Positions 26,496-34,494 of a stretch of 64,000 nucleotides of DNA are shown one piece after another. The translations under genes and the position numbers were made by a program. The stretch is from Methylocystis echinoides (GTDB taxonomy: Bacteria; Pseudomonadota; Alphaproteobacteria; Rhizobiales; Beijerinckiaceae): the NCBI RefSeq assembly GCF_040687965.1, contig NZ_CP156084.1, forward strand, positions 62,001-126,000. The letters are read 5' to 3'. A model generated the notes under the pieces. It saw only the letters and a list, made by a program, of their open reading frames with translations, did no database searches and was not told where the DNA came from. Position 1 is the stretch's first letter. The number at the start of each line of letters is the position of its first letter.

Positions 26496-27143
26496 CTAGA
26501 ATTTCCTCGCGGCCAGCGGGTTCGGCGTCGGTTCGCCGATTTTGAACAGCATACTTTTGTCCGTGTGTTCGAAGAGCTTTTCGCCCTTGAGCATCAGCCG
26601 CGTGGTTTCATCGTAGCTCCACGTCCCGTCATCGTTGATTTTGACGCGGATGCGATATTCGTCGGTCCGAAAGGCCGATTCCAAAAATGGATTGGAGCAA
26701 ATTCCACTTGTCGTGAGACCCCGCGACGCGACAAGTTCGAACTCCCTCGCGTCCGGCGTCGCCTTGCCGACCGCCATGGCGATCTGTCCGCGTGGAATTG
26801 CCAGCGTTTGTAAGATCACGCCGGTCGCCGGCTCCCACAGCCAGTAGCCGATCTGGTCGTGGTAGGTCTCGACCTCTCCGGGCTTTACGACATGCTGATG
26901 ATAACGCAGCCCGTAGAAGAGCTGTGGGCCGTTGGTTTGCGGGTCGATCGGCTGCAGCTCCAAGCGCTCGACGAAGATTTGCGTCTCTGGCCCTTCAGCC
27001 TTCGGATTGACGTCCACGCCTTTCTCGCCGCGCCACGCGCCGGCCATTGGACGCAAGGGGCCGAGGTTGGCGAGCGTGTCAGGATCGACGTTGGATGGCT
27101 CTGTAAAAATATCTGCGAGATAGCGGCCATAAATATCCGTCAT
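26496..27143 (-). CDS. Nitrobindin/THAP4-like heme-binding beta-barrel protein
   Basis: A 215-residue protein. LGPLRPMAGAWRGEKGVDVN (residues 28-47) matches the GxWxGxG signature of the nitrobindin-like beta-barrel (FABP-like, DUF1794) family. RYHQHVVKPGEVETYHDQIGYW and TLAIPRGQIAMAVG are further family-type segments. Some relatives bind ferric heme through a C-terminal histidine; I cannot locate that residue here with certainty. ATG at 27143 has AAGGAAG upstream. It stands between two plus-strand microprotein genes. Confidence 0.75.
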   Translation of the reverse strand: MTDIYGRYLADIFTEPSNVDPDTLANLGPLRPMAGAWRGEKGVDVNPKAEGPETQIFVERLELQPIDPQTNGPQLFYGLRYHQHVVKPGEVETYHDQIGYWLWEPATGVILQTLAIPRGQIAMAVGKATPDAREFELVASRGLTTSGICSNPFLESAFRTDEYRIRVKINDDGTWSYDETTRLMLKGEKLFEHTDKSMLFKIGEPTPNPLAARKF

Positions 27144-27324
27144 CGCCGACTTCCTTGAAAGGCGCATGTCCAGCCGCGATGCTAACCTCGGACCTGTCGT
27201 ATGTCACGGCGCGCGGCGCAGCGGGGCGCGAGGAATCGCCGCGGCCTGCAACCCTTCGCATGACGAAAACGTTCTTCTGGGCGCGTTGCGGCGCATCCGC
27301 GCCCGCTTGATGACGGAGAGCGTG

Positions 27325-27495
27325 ATGAGCAATTCAAACCAAAGCCCTCGGAAGAAAGCGAACCACTATATTTTTGCGGGCGTCGGCGCGGTCCTCGGCG
27401 GGCTTGCCGGCGCGGGAATGGCGGGTCTCGTCACTGCCGTCGCCGGCGCGGCGCTGGGCGGGCTCCTCGGCTACAACATGCTCAAGCGGCTTTAG
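27325..27495 (+). CDS. Glycine-zipper microprotein 2
   Basis: A 56-residue protein with a polar start (MSNSNQSPRKKANH) and a Gly/Ala-rich hydrophobic rest beginning YIFAGVGAVLGG and ending LLGYNMLKRL. GGAG lies eight bases before the ATG; an ATG 15 bases upstream is possible. It looks like a paralogue of the protein at 26270-26437. It ends 51 bases before the CbpA gene and may be cotranscribed with it. Confidence 0.65.
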   Translation: MSNSNQSPRKKANHYIFAGVGAVLGGLAGAGMAGLVTAVAGAALGGLLGYNMLKRL

Positions 27496-27546
27496 GATCG
27501 ACCGCCAACATTGACCCCGCGCAGGCGGCCTTTATCCTCGTCGACT

Positions 27547-28440
27547 ATGAAAGACCCCTATGAGACGCTGGGCGTCGCCCGCACCGCTTCGCCCGACGAG
27601 ATCAAGAAAGCCTATCTGCGGCTCGCAAAGAAGCTCCATCCGGATCTCAACCCCGGCGACAAGAACGCCGAAGAAAGGTTCAAAGAAGTTTCGAGCGCGA
27701 ACGACTTTCTTTCCGACGCCGAGAAGCGCCGTCGTTACGACGCCGGCGAAATCGACGCGACGGGCGCGGAACGGCCGCAGCACAGATACTATCGGGATTA
27801 CGCCGCGGCCTCCGGCCATCCGTATGAATCGCAGGCGGCGTATTCAGACTTCAGCGAGGACGATATCTTCGCCGAGCTGTTGAGACGTCGGGCGCAGGAA
27901 TCACGACGTGCGCGCGGCCCCGATCTCCACTACCGGCTCGAGATCGACTTTCTCGACGCGGTCAATGGCGCGCAAAAAGAAATCGCCCTGCCGCAGGGCG
28001 GCGCGCTGCACGTGACGATCCCCGCAGGGATCGAAGAAGGACAGATCCTGCGGCTGCGCGGCAAAGGCGCGCCGTCGCCCGGAGAGGGAGAAGCCGGCGA
28101 CGCGCTGATCGAGATCGCCGTTCGTCCGCACCATTTCTTTTCCAGAGAAGGCGACGATATCCTGCTCGATTTGCCGATCACCATCGCCGAGGCGGCGTTG
28201 GGGGCGGAGGTGAAGGCGGCGACGCCCAGCGGCAAGGTACTGTTGAAAATCCCCAAGGGATCGAATACCGGCACAGTGCTTCGTCTCAAGGGCAAGGGCG
28301 TCGCCCGCAAGGACCGGCGCGGCGATGAACTCGTCAGACTCAAAGTCATGGCGCCGACGCAGCCGGAGCCCGAATTGGAGGCGTTTCTTTCGAGTTGGAA
28401 ACCAGCATCGCCCTACAATCCGCGCCAGGACATGGAGTGA
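27547..28440 (+). CDS. cbpA: Curved-DNA-binding protein / DnaJ-class co-chaperone CbpA
   Basis: A 297-residue J-domain protein. The J domain (residues 3-68) has the HPD motif in [19 protein letters not shown] linker follows, then the two C-terminal substrate-binding subdomains ([57 protein letters not shown]). There is no Cys-rich zinc centre, which separates CbpA from DnaJ. It stimulates DnaK and can bind DNA. The CbpM gene begins six bases downstream. Confidence 0.92.
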   Translation: MKDPYETLGVARTASPDEIKKAYLRLAKKLHPDLNPGDKNAEERFKEVSSANDFLSDAEKRRRYDAGEIDATGAERPQHRYYRDYAAASGHPYESQAAYSDFSEDDIFAELLRRRAQESRRARGPDLHYRLEIDFLDAVNGAQKEIALPQGGALHVTIPAGIEEGQILRLRGKGAPSPGEGEAGDALIEIAVRPHHFFSREGDDILLDLPITIAEAALGAEVKAATPSGKVLLKIPKGSNTGTVLRLKGKGVARKDRRGDELVRLKVMAPTQPEPELEAFLSSWKPASPYNPRQDME

Positions 28441-28446
28441 CGCGCC

Positions 28447-28746
28447 GTGAAAGAGCAAGAGTTTCTCCAACACGCCGCGCTCGACCATGTGACGCTGAAG
28501 ATGTGGATCGCGGAAGCGTGGCTCATCCCGGCGGAGAGCGCCGGCGAGCGCGATTACAGCGAGATCGACCTCGCGCGCGCCAGGCTGATTATGGAGCTGC
28601 AGAAAGACTTGGGCGTGAACGACCCCGGCGTCGGCGTCATCCTGCACCTCATCGATCAGCTTCACGGCCTGCGGCGGGCGATGAAAGACCTGCTCGGCGC
28701 CGTGCATGAGGACGGAAAGCCCGACGACAGGCGCAGATCAATCTAG
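28447..28746 (+). CDS. cbpM: CbpA modulator CbpM
   Basis: A 99-residue helical protein starting from GTG. VTLKMWIAEAWLIP resembles a MerR-like recognition helix region, and DYSEIDLARARLIMELQKDLGVNDPGVGVILHLIDQLHGLR is the characteristic CbpM core, quoted here only by its parts. CbpM binds the J domain of CbpA and inhibits it. Pairing directly after cbpA confirms the call. Its stop overlaps the stop of the convergent NepR-like gene by four bases. Confidence 0.88.
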   Translation: MKEQEFLQHAALDHVTLKMWIAEAWLIPAESAGERDYSEIDLARARLIMELQKDLGVNDPGVGVILHLIDQLHGLRRAMKDLLGAVHEDGKPDDRRRSI

Positions 28747-28964
28747 CGGTCTTTCTGGGGCGCGCGGCACAGGGCGCCGCTCTGGGCGTCCGGGCGCCGG
28801 GTTTCGACATCCAGCGCCTGGATGAGGCGCGTCAGGGTCTCTGGGACCGGCTCGGCGACGATCGTGTTCAGACACTCCCGAAGCGCGGCGCCCAGTTGAC
28901 GCTGAATGATCAGGTGATCCCGCGCCTTTTCCTTATGGAATATGTCGGGCCGAACAGTATGCAC
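28743..28964 (-). CDS. nepR: NepR-like anti-sigma factor
   Basis: A 73-residue protein. The middle holds the NepR signature: RQLGAALRECLNTIVAEPVP followed by ETLTRLIQALD, two helices around the EPVP bend. In alphaproteobacteria NepR sequesters the general stress sigma factor EcfG until the phosphorylated PhyR mimic removes it. I chose the GTG at 28964, with AAGGA upstream; the frame extends to a TTG at 29000. Neither ecfG nor phyR is in the window, so this may be an extra copy. It is divergent from a HWE-type kinase gene. Confidence 0.8.
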   Translation of the reverse strand: MHTVRPDIFHKEKARDHLIIQRQLGAALRECLNTIVAEPVPETLTRLIQALDVETRRPDAQSGALCRAPQKDR

Positions 28965-29019
28965 GCTGCTTTTTCCTTTTCCGGTCGCGGCCGCCGCCAA
29001 CCGCCCCTAAGTTATGCCG

Positions 29020-29047
29020 ATAACCCGCTACATTACGGCGGCGTTCC
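29020..29047 (-). promoter_or_regulatory. EcfG-type stress promoter of the nepR-like gene
   Basis: Minus strand: GGAAC, 17 bases, then GGTTAT. The consensus for EcfG is GGAAC-N16/17-CGTT. The -10 lies about 55 bases before the GTG start. The matching site on the other strand supports it. Confidence 0.6.
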
Positions 29048-29152
29048 GGAAAGCCGCGGCAAGAAATTGAAACTCCTGCGAGAAAATGCGCGGGGAAACC
29101 GCGAGCTTCGTCACAGCAATCGCCCAATTCGGGATGGCTTCTTCTGAGCGTT

Positions 29153-29180
29153 GGAACTCGCGAGCGCGCTCTCCGGTTAT
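29153..29180 (+). promoter_or_regulatory. EcfG-type stress promoter of the histidine kinase gene
   Basis: GGAAC at 29153-29157, 17 bases, then GGTTAT at 29175-29180, the same two hexamer-like parts and spacing as the divergent site. It lies about 50 bases before the GTG start of the kinase. Confidence 0.6.
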
Positions 29181-29230
29181 GAAGCAGCCAGGCAATGACT
29201 GGCGCGCGTTCGTCCCAACCGAGGTAAGCA

Positions 29231-30199
29231 GTGCCCTGGATGCATCAGCTCAGCCGGGTGTCGATCAAGCGGCAAGGGCCCCTTAGCTGGACGATTGCGC
29301 TGGCGCTGTTCGCCGTGAGCCTCGGCGTCCGCGTCCTGTTCGACCCTGTTCTGAGCGGGATGAAATTTCTCACCTTCTATCCGGCGATTGCACTGGCCAC
29401 GCTTATCTGCGGCTGGCGGCAGGGCGCGGTCGTCCTGGCCCTGTCGGCCGTCACGGGATGGCGGTTCTACTTAGAACCGTTCGATTCTTTCGAACTCAAA
29501 GACAAGGCGACCGTTGGAGCGATTATCGGCTTTCTTCTGGTTGGCGGCTTCATCGTCGCTCTCGTGGCGGGGCTGCGCGAGGCCGTTCGGCGCGTCGAGC
29601 TGGCGAAAGCCGTGCAGGAAACTTTGTTCAGCGAGCTCCAGCATCGGGTCGCCAATAATCTGCAGCTCGTTGTCGCGTTACTGCGAAACGCCCAGCGCAA
29701 TTTGCGCAATCCGGTGCTCGCGGCTCAAACTCTCAACGAGGCCGAGGAGCGCATCATCGCGATGTCGCAATTGCATCGGCGGCTTCACGACGGGACGGCG
29801 TATGGGAATGGCCTGGAGCCGCTGTTGCGGGAAATGCTTGCGAACGCCTTTCGAGACCTGCCGGTCAAGGCGACGGTCGACATCAAAGGCGCGCCGGAGC
29901 TTTCCATCGATCAGATGACGGCTATTAGCCTGCTGGTGAACGAGGCCGCCCTGAACGCGGCGAAACATGTGTTCTCAAAGGGGCTCGGCGCGCGTTTCAA
30001 TGTCTCTCTCGCAAAGGACGCCGCCGGGCGTCTGCTTCTCCAAATCAGCGACGACGGCCCGGGCATGCTCGAGAGCGCCGACCCGATGGGCTCGCTGGGG
30101 ATGGGCATCATGGAGGCGTTCGCCACTCAGCTCGGCGGCTCGCTCGAGGTGGCGCGCGGCGCCGGCACGTCCTTAAGCGTGCAGTTTGCGACGCGGTGA
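29231..30199 (+). CDS. HWE/HisKA_2-type sensor histidine kinase
   Basis: A 322-residue kinase. Residues 18-115 hold three or four membrane segments like the DUF4118 sensor region. The phosphoacceptor is His138 in SELQHRVANNLQLVV, the HisKA_2 form. The ATPase part has NEAALNAAKH (N-box) and DDGPGM (G1), then LGMGIMEAFATQLGGSLEV. Kinases of this class phosphorylate PhyR in the general stress response, and the neighbouring NepR-like gene supports that. GTG at 29231 follows GAGG; an ATG three codons later is possible. Confidence 0.88.
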   Translation: MPWMHQLSRVSIKRQGPLSWTIALALFAVSLGVRVLFDPVLSGMKFLTFYPAIALATLICGWRQGAVVLALSAVTGWRFYLEPFDSFELKDKATVGAIIGFLLVGGFIVALVAGLREAVRRVELAKAVQETLFSELQHRVANNLQLVVALLRNAQRNLRNPVLAAQTLNEAEERIIAMSQLHRRLHDGTAYGNGLEPLLREMLANAFRDLPVKATVDIKGAPELSIDQMTAISLLVNEAALNAAKHVFSKGLGARFNVSLAKDAAGRLLLQISDDGPGMLESADPMGSLGMGIMEAFATQLGGSLEVARGAGTSLSVQFATR

Positions 30200-30308
30200 G
30201 CGACCAACGCGTCACAGACGCCAGACCTTGCGCCCAGGCGTAAGGCGGGCTGTTCAGCCTTGACCAACGTCGTATAGTATCCGCTTTCTTTTTGAGCGGG
30301 GTCATGTC

Positions 30309-30650
30309 ATGGCGTCTCTTCGTAAAATTGTTTCGCTCTCGCTTGCCGCCGCGGGATTGGCGTCGAGCCTCACCCTAACCACGCCGGCCGCGGCCCAATG
30401 GGGTTGGGGTCCAGGCTGGGGCTGGGGCTACGGGTATAATAACGGGGCCGCGGTCGCCGGCGCCGCCATCGGCGGGCTGGCGTTGGGGACGATGCTTGGC
30501 GCAGCCGTCGCTTCTCAAGAGCAATATGCGGAGCCTTATTACGCCGCGCCCCCTTCCCGCCGCGGAGCGCGTCTGTGTCCCGCCTGGCAGCCGATCTATG
30601 ACGACTGGGGAACATTCATCCGATACCAGCGCGTCAAGGTGGCCTGCTGA
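30309..30650 (+). CDS. Exported Gly/Trp/Tyr-rich protein
   Basis: A 113-residue protein with a signal peptide (ending TTPAAA before QWGWG). The mature chain begins with a WGWGPGWGWGYGYNNG stretch, continues with a Gly/Ala hydrophobic helix (VAGAAIGGLALGTMLGAAVA) and ends in a C-terminal part with two cysteines. Such proteins are common in Hyphomicrobiales and are usually called hypothetical. It lies just before a tiny lipoprotein gene. Confidence 0.7.
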   Translation: MASLRKIVSLSLAAAGLASSLTLTTPAAAQWGWGPGWGWGYGYNNGAAVAGAAIGGLALGTMLGAAVASQEQYAEPYYAAPPSRRGARLCPAWQPIYDDWGTFIRYQRVKVAC

Positions 30651-30664
30651 GACACCCGAACGCG

Positions 30665-30811
30665 ATGTTGAAAGCTGCGCTTATCGTCGCTCTGGCGGTC
30701 GCTCTCGGCGCCTGCGGCGCCAATTTTCATGTCAGAGGACCCTGCTCGACGCCCGGCGTGTCGCCGTTCGCGTCCAATTGTCCGGCTCCCGCGCCAGACA
30801 AGGATAAGTAA
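30665..30811 (+). CDS. Tiny lipoprotein (48 residues)
   Basis: The frame from the ATG at 30665 codes for a lipoprotein signal MLKAALIVALAVALGAC, with lipobox LGAC, then a short mature part with two more cysteines ending in PDKDK. The lipobox and hydrophobic core make a real product likely despite the size. It starts 14 bases after the preceding stop and may share its transcript. Function unknown. Confidence 0.55.
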   Translation: MLKAALIVALAVALGACGANFHVRGPCSTPGVSPFASNCPAPAPDKDK

Positions 30812-30868
30812 GGCCTCCACAACTTGGGGCTGGCGGGTTGGCCGGCCTCGCTCGGAAGGAGACCGCCA

Positions 30869-31156
30869 ATGCCGAGATTTGCCCTTGCGCTGATATGCGC
30901 CGTCGGAACGTTGAGTTTCAACTTGAGCGCTTCCGCTCAAACGACCGCGCCCGCCGCGCCCGATTGTGCGGCCCGGGCGACCGAGAAGAAGCTCGCTGGC
31001 GCCGCGCTCAACAGCTTCATGAAGAAGTGCGAGCGTGACGCCGCGACCCGCGGCTGCGAGGCCGCCGCCGCCGAGAAGAAATTGGCCGGAGCCGCACGGA
31101 CCAGCTTCACGAGAAAATGCGTCAAAGACGCGGTTTCGCCGCCAGCCAGTCAGTAG
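30869..31156 (+). CDS. PsiF-repeat exported protein
   Basis: A 95-residue protein: signal peptide (MPRFALALICAVGTLSFNLS), then two copies of the PsiF repeat, CAARATEKKLAGAALNSFMK-KC and CEAAAAEKKLAGAARTSFTR-KC. PsiF was first described as a phosphate-starvation product in E. coli; the biochemical role is not known. AAGGAG precedes the ATG. I see no Pho box here. A strong intrinsic terminator lies 130 bases downstream. Confidence 0.85.
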   Translation: MPRFALALICAVGTLSFNLSASAQTTAPAAPDCAARATEKKLAGAALNSFMKKCERDAATRGCEAAAAEKKLAGAARTSFTRKCVKDAVSPPASQ

Positions 31157-31457
31157 TGCGAGCTACAGTTGTACTTCTGCGACAGTGGCAGAGGAATGTC
31201 GCTTCCTGTAAAACGCCAAGCTTGGCGAACGGCCTTGTCAGGCGCTAGCCTCGGCAAGGTTTCAGGGGCAGTTTTCAGGGGTATGCGGCTTGTCTCCGCC
31301 AGCCGGGGACAAGCCGCTTTTCATTTGCGCCCCCCGATCCCGGGGATGTTCCGTTTTCGATCAGCTCCTTGAATAATCAGAAAATTCGAGCAAAGATAGG
31401 CGCTGCGTCGGAGGCTTTTGCCGCCGCTTTCTTCACCACGACCGTCTGGAGGGAAAC
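31157..31457. other. Intergenic stretch after the PsiF-type gene
   Basis: About 300 bases that hold the terminator at 31285-31325 and nothing else I can support. The short open frames here lack ribosome binding sites. Confidence 0.45.
31285..31325 (+). terminator. Intrinsic terminator
   Basis: GCGGCTTGTCTCC pairs with GGGGACAAGCCGC across a short loop and is followed by TTTTCATTT. It ends the plus-strand run that includes the PsiF-type gene. Confidence 0.8.
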
Positions 31458-31685
31458 ATGGATTTTCGTCCGTCGTCCGTCCGTGATGCGATCCGGGCCG
31501 CCGGCGTCACAGCAGAAGGATCGCTTCCGCAACGCCCCGACGCCGGGCATGATTTCGATGCGCCGGCATGGCGCAGCCCAGTGAACGGCTGGCCCGGGCC
31601 CTCCGTCTGCAGGCGCTTTCCGCCGCGCTTGATCGACCTGGAGCGGCGCGCCCGCTTCGCGCGCCTGCCGCTCGATCAGCGCTGA
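31458..31685 (+). CDS. Possible small protein of unknown function
   Basis: A 75-residue frame whose ATG is preceded by GGAGGGAAAC, a very good ribosome binding site. The product (MDFRPSSVRDAIRAAGVTAE and onward) is Arg/Pro-rich with no recognised domain, signal or membrane segment. The leader is the main argument for it; composition alone would not be convincing. Confidence 0.4.
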   Translation: MDFRPSSVRDAIRAAGVTAEGSLPQRPDAGHDFDAPAWRSPVNGWPGPSVCRRFPPRLIDLERRARFARLPLDQR

Positions 31686-31774
31686 CCCGCCGAAGGCGAG
31701 CGGACGTCGCGCCGCTCGCCGAGGGCCGACAACGCGCTATCTCCCCTGCTCTACCGTCGAACGGCGCGAGAGCC

Positions 31775-31975
31775 ATGTCGTCAAAACCTCCCGTCCGGCA
31801 ACGCACTCCCGAGGACGATCCGGCGCCCGGCGCGCCGGGGACGGGAGAAGATGTCTGCCCAGAATGCCACGGAACCGGCAAGAAGACCGATCCGGACACA
31901 GGCGCCCGGTTCGACGCGCCATGCCCGCGCTGCGACGGCAGCGGCCGCATCGTCGAGGGCATTGGCGGCGGCTGA
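31775..31975 (+). CDS. Microprotein with a DnaJ-type zinc-finger repeat
   Basis: A 66-residue protein. After a disordered N-terminus rich in Pro, Glu and Gly come two CxxCxGxG repeats, CPECHGTGKKTD and CPRCDGSGRIVEG. Together they would hold one zinc ion as in the DnaJ cysteine-rich domain, but no J domain is attached. The ATG at 31775 has only a weak GAGAG upstream; the frame runs further up without a better start. Its stop lies eight bases from the end of the convergent PilZ gene. Confidence 0.65.
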   Translation: MSSKPPVRQRTPEDDPAPGAPGTGEDVCPECHGTGKKTDPDTGARFDAPCPRCDGSGRIVEGIGGG

Positions 31976-31982
31976 CCAGCCC

Positions 31983-32597
31983 TCAAAGTCTCGTGCCTTC
32001 GTCAATCTCGCCGGGACGGAAGGGCGTCTCGAACTCGGCCCCTATGCCGCCGGCGAAGTGGCGCACCACAATGGCCGGAGTCGCGCCGACGACGATGCGC
32101 AAGCCAGGATCAGGCCGCGCCTCAGTCTCCAGGCCGACGCCCGAGAGCGACAGATCGCGGATCCTGACAATGGTCTCCTGTCCGTCGGGCAGCCGCAGAA
32201 GGGTCCTCGGCATGATCGGAACGATGCGCTCGTGCCGGCGGTCGTCCGGAAGATTGACGGCGTGGCGGTTGGCGAACCAGGTGAGCTGGTCGGCGAGCCG
32301 GTCGCGCTTCGCGGCCGACAGATTCATCGTCAGCGCAAAGCCCGCCTCCGTATGGTCGGTGGCGACGCCCGCGAAGCGGCCGATCTGGTCGAGATAGACA
32401 ATGACCTTTTCGCCGATGGCCGCCCGGACCGGCGCCATCAGCGTCATGTCGCCCGGCGACATCTCGAGCGTCCGACAGGGATATTCGCGCCGTGACTCCA
32501 GCATGCAGCGCCCGAACAAAGTGACGGGCACGCGCTGGAACCGTCGACTTTCATGCAGCTTCCAGGACTGATTGTATTCAAGCTGGGTGGCCGCCAT
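31983..32597 (-). CDS. Tandem PilZ-domain protein
   Basis: A 204-residue protein with two PilZ-like halves. The first begins ESRRFQRVPVTLFGRCML and carries LEMSPGDM. The second begins DRRHERIVPIMPRTLL and carries IRDLSLSGVGLE, close to the RxxxR and D/NxSxxG pattern that binds cyclic di-GMP. The first half has a degraded second motif (SPGDM), so the second is the more likely ligand site. It is probably part of surface or motility control; the PAS gene lies 90 bases upstream on the same strand. Confidence 0.82.
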   Translation of the reverse strand: MAATQLEYNQSWKLHESRRFQRVPVTLFGRCMLESRREYPCRTLEMSPGDMTLMAPVRAAIGEKVIVYLDQIGRFAGVATDHTEAGFALTMNLSAAKRDRLADQLTWFANRHAVNLPDDRRHERIVPIMPRTLLRLPDGQETIVRIRDLSLSGVGLETEARPDPGLRIVVGATPAIVVRHFAGGIGAEFETPFRPGEIDEGTRL

Positions 32598-32687
32598 GTC
32601 TTCGCGTATCTGCGTCTCGAGTTACAGAACGATACCACGAGCGTCTTTAAGGATTCTTACAGACGGAAGAAAAGACGGACTATAATA

Positions 32688-33260
32688 CTATCTGTTTTGA
32701 TTATATACAACGAGACGCGGCCGAGTTTGCCCATGCTGAACTGCCTGGACGGCGCCAGGAAGGAACCCCGGAAACAGGACGCGCATCGAAAGGAATTCCA
32801 GCGGGTCCACGCGCATTTCCCCGAGCCACTCCGCCGGATGGGCTGGCGACAGGGCGCCGAGCATGCGCGCATGGGTCTTGCCGAAATGACGCAAGGGCAG
32901 TAGCAGCAGCTCGAGTTCGAGCTGGTGCTCTGCCGCGGCGACGCTCGTTCTCGCGCCGGCGATAACGGGCGTGACGCCGTCCATCGCGGTCATCAGCGTC
33001 GCGGATACGCTGCGACGATGCTTTTCCTGCCACAAGTCGACAAAAGACTCGCCTCTCTGCTCGGCCTGCCAGAGCGCATCGATGCGCGCCCCGGAAAACC
33101 GGAAGGGAAAGGCGCCCTCCGCGTCCACCTCAAGGATGAAGGCGTCAGCGAGGATGTTGCGTATCATGGCCGGATCGATATGCGCGCGATCGGGAGCGGC
33201 GCGCGCGCCTCTCAGCTTGTTCCAATATGCGAACAACTCCTTGCTGACCTGGTGTCTCAT
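32688..33260 (-). CDS. PAS-domain protein (PAS_5 type)
   Basis: A 190-residue protein made of one PAS-like domain: FAYWNKLRGARAAPDRAHID, then IRNILADAFILEVD, FPFRFSGARIDALWQ and a strand region rich in Leu. This is the alphaproteobacterial PAS_5 pattern, usually found as stand-alone proteins without an output domain. Its signal is not known. It is next to the PilZ gene, which suggests a common signalling role. The C-terminus (RLVVYNQNR) enters an AT-rich spacer. Confidence 0.8.
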   Translation of the reverse strand: MRHQVSKELFAYWNKLRGARAAPDRAHIDPAMIRNILADAFILEVDAEGAFPFRFSGARIDALWQAEQRGESFVDLWQEKHRRSVSATLMTAMDGVTPVIAGARTSVAAAEHQLELELLLLPLRHFGKTHARMLGALSPAHPAEWLGEMRVDPLEFLSMRVLFPGFLPGAVQAVQHGQTRPRLVVYNQNR

Positions 33261-33656
33261 CTCTTCCCGTCCCGGTGACCGGCGGCTTGCGCCAGATCGA
33301 AACAGGGCGCCCCCACAGCGCCCGTCTTACGCGACGTTCAGCAGTCGGCGTGCCATGGGCGTGGGTTAACCTTTTCTCAATCTCTTTCTTGCCGAAACCT
33401 TAGCCTTATGGGAGATTTGCCGCGTGGGCCGGCGACAGGGAGAAGTTCCGCTTCCTTCGAAGGTCTCAACCAAGACGAAGCTGACTGTTTTCGGGAAGTC
33501 ATCTTTCTTAAGCGACAAGACGCGGATAAGAGGGGGAGCGTTTGCTCCGGCGCTTCCCCTTGTCCTCTCCTTGGCGTCTGCAACGCGCGTTGCTCCAGCG
33601 CCGGCGTCGCGGCAAGGCGCGGCAGGGCGCTGGCGCGGGACCGCCTGGAGAGAGAC
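33261..33656. other. Intergenic stretch before the rhomboid gene
   Basis: About 400 bases. The frame of the rhomboid gene is open through much of it, but the translation is basic and low in hydrophobic content, unlike the protein proper. I see no other gene, repeat or terminator. Confidence 0.4.
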
Positions 33657-34421
33657 GTGGCCGACGACAGGGAGAAGATGCTCAATCTGCCGGGGGTGAT
33701 CAGCGCCCTCCTCGGCGTCATGGCGGCCATTCAGCTTTTCGTCGCGGTCGCGCCGCCAAGCGTCGTCCACTCCCTGTACGACGCCTTCGCTTTCATCCCT
33801 TTGCGCCTGAGTTTCCTTTTGGCCCCGCAACGGGTTCTTGCCGCGCTCGGCGCGAGTCCCCTCGATCAGGGCCGCGAAGAGTTCGCCACCCTTCTCGGGG
33901 CCGGCCCGCTCGTCTATGTCACGCCCATCACCTATGCTTTTCTTCACGGCGGGTGGACGCATCTTCTCATCAACGCTCTCACGCTCGCGGCTTTTGGCGC
34001 GCCCGTCGCGCGCCGTCTCGGCGGAGCCCGCTTTCTTTGGTTTTTCGGCGCCTGCGCCGTCGCTGGCGCGATGCTGCATTTTTTACTGCACGCCCTCGAC
34101 GCGACTCCAGTCGTCGGCGCCTCGGCGGCGATCTCCGGAACGATGGCGGCGATCGTGCGTTTTGCATTTACCCCCGGCGCGCGGCTGGGTTACGACTCTA
34201 TTGGCGGGATAAGGGCGCGGACCGCGTCGCTTTCGCAGCTTCGCGAGAACAGACAGGCGATGCTTTTTCTGATCGTCTGGTTCGGCGCGAACCTCCTCTT
34301 CGGCGCCTTCCCCGAGGCGATGGGTTCGTCCGAGCCGATCGCCTGGGAAGCGCATCTCGGAGGGTTCGTTTTCGGGCTCCTGACCTTCGGCGCCTTCGAC
34401 CATTGGGGGCGGCAGGTCTAG
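33657..34421 (+). CDS. Rhomboid-family intramembrane serine protease
   Basis: A 254-residue membrane protein. HGGWTHLLINALTL contains the L1-loop/TM2 His-Asn region, the catalytic serine is Ser156 in VVGASAAISG, and the partner histidine is His233 in WEAHLGGFVFG. It cleaves membrane-spanning substrates within the bilayer. I chose GTG at 33657, with TGGAGAGAGAC upstream; an ATG at 33678 is too near its GGAG. Substrates cannot be inferred from neighbours. Confidence 0.85.
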   Translation: MADDREKMLNLPGVISALLGVMAAIQLFVAVAPPSVVHSLYDAFAFIPLRLSFLLAPQRVLAALGASPLDQGREEFATLLGAGPLVYVTPITYAFLHGGWTHLLINALTLAAFGAPVARRLGGARFLWFFGACAVAGAMLHFLLHALDATPVVGASAAISGTMAAIVRFAFTPGARLGYDSIGGIRARTASLSQLRENRQAMLFLIVWFGANLLFGAFPEAMGSSEPIAWEAHLGGFVFGLLTFGAFDHWGRQV

Positions 34422-34494
34422 CGCCCTTCGCTTGAACAGCCGCCGGGCCGCCGCCGCGGCGCGCAGGGGCCGGGCTGATCGAGGGAGGGAAGCG

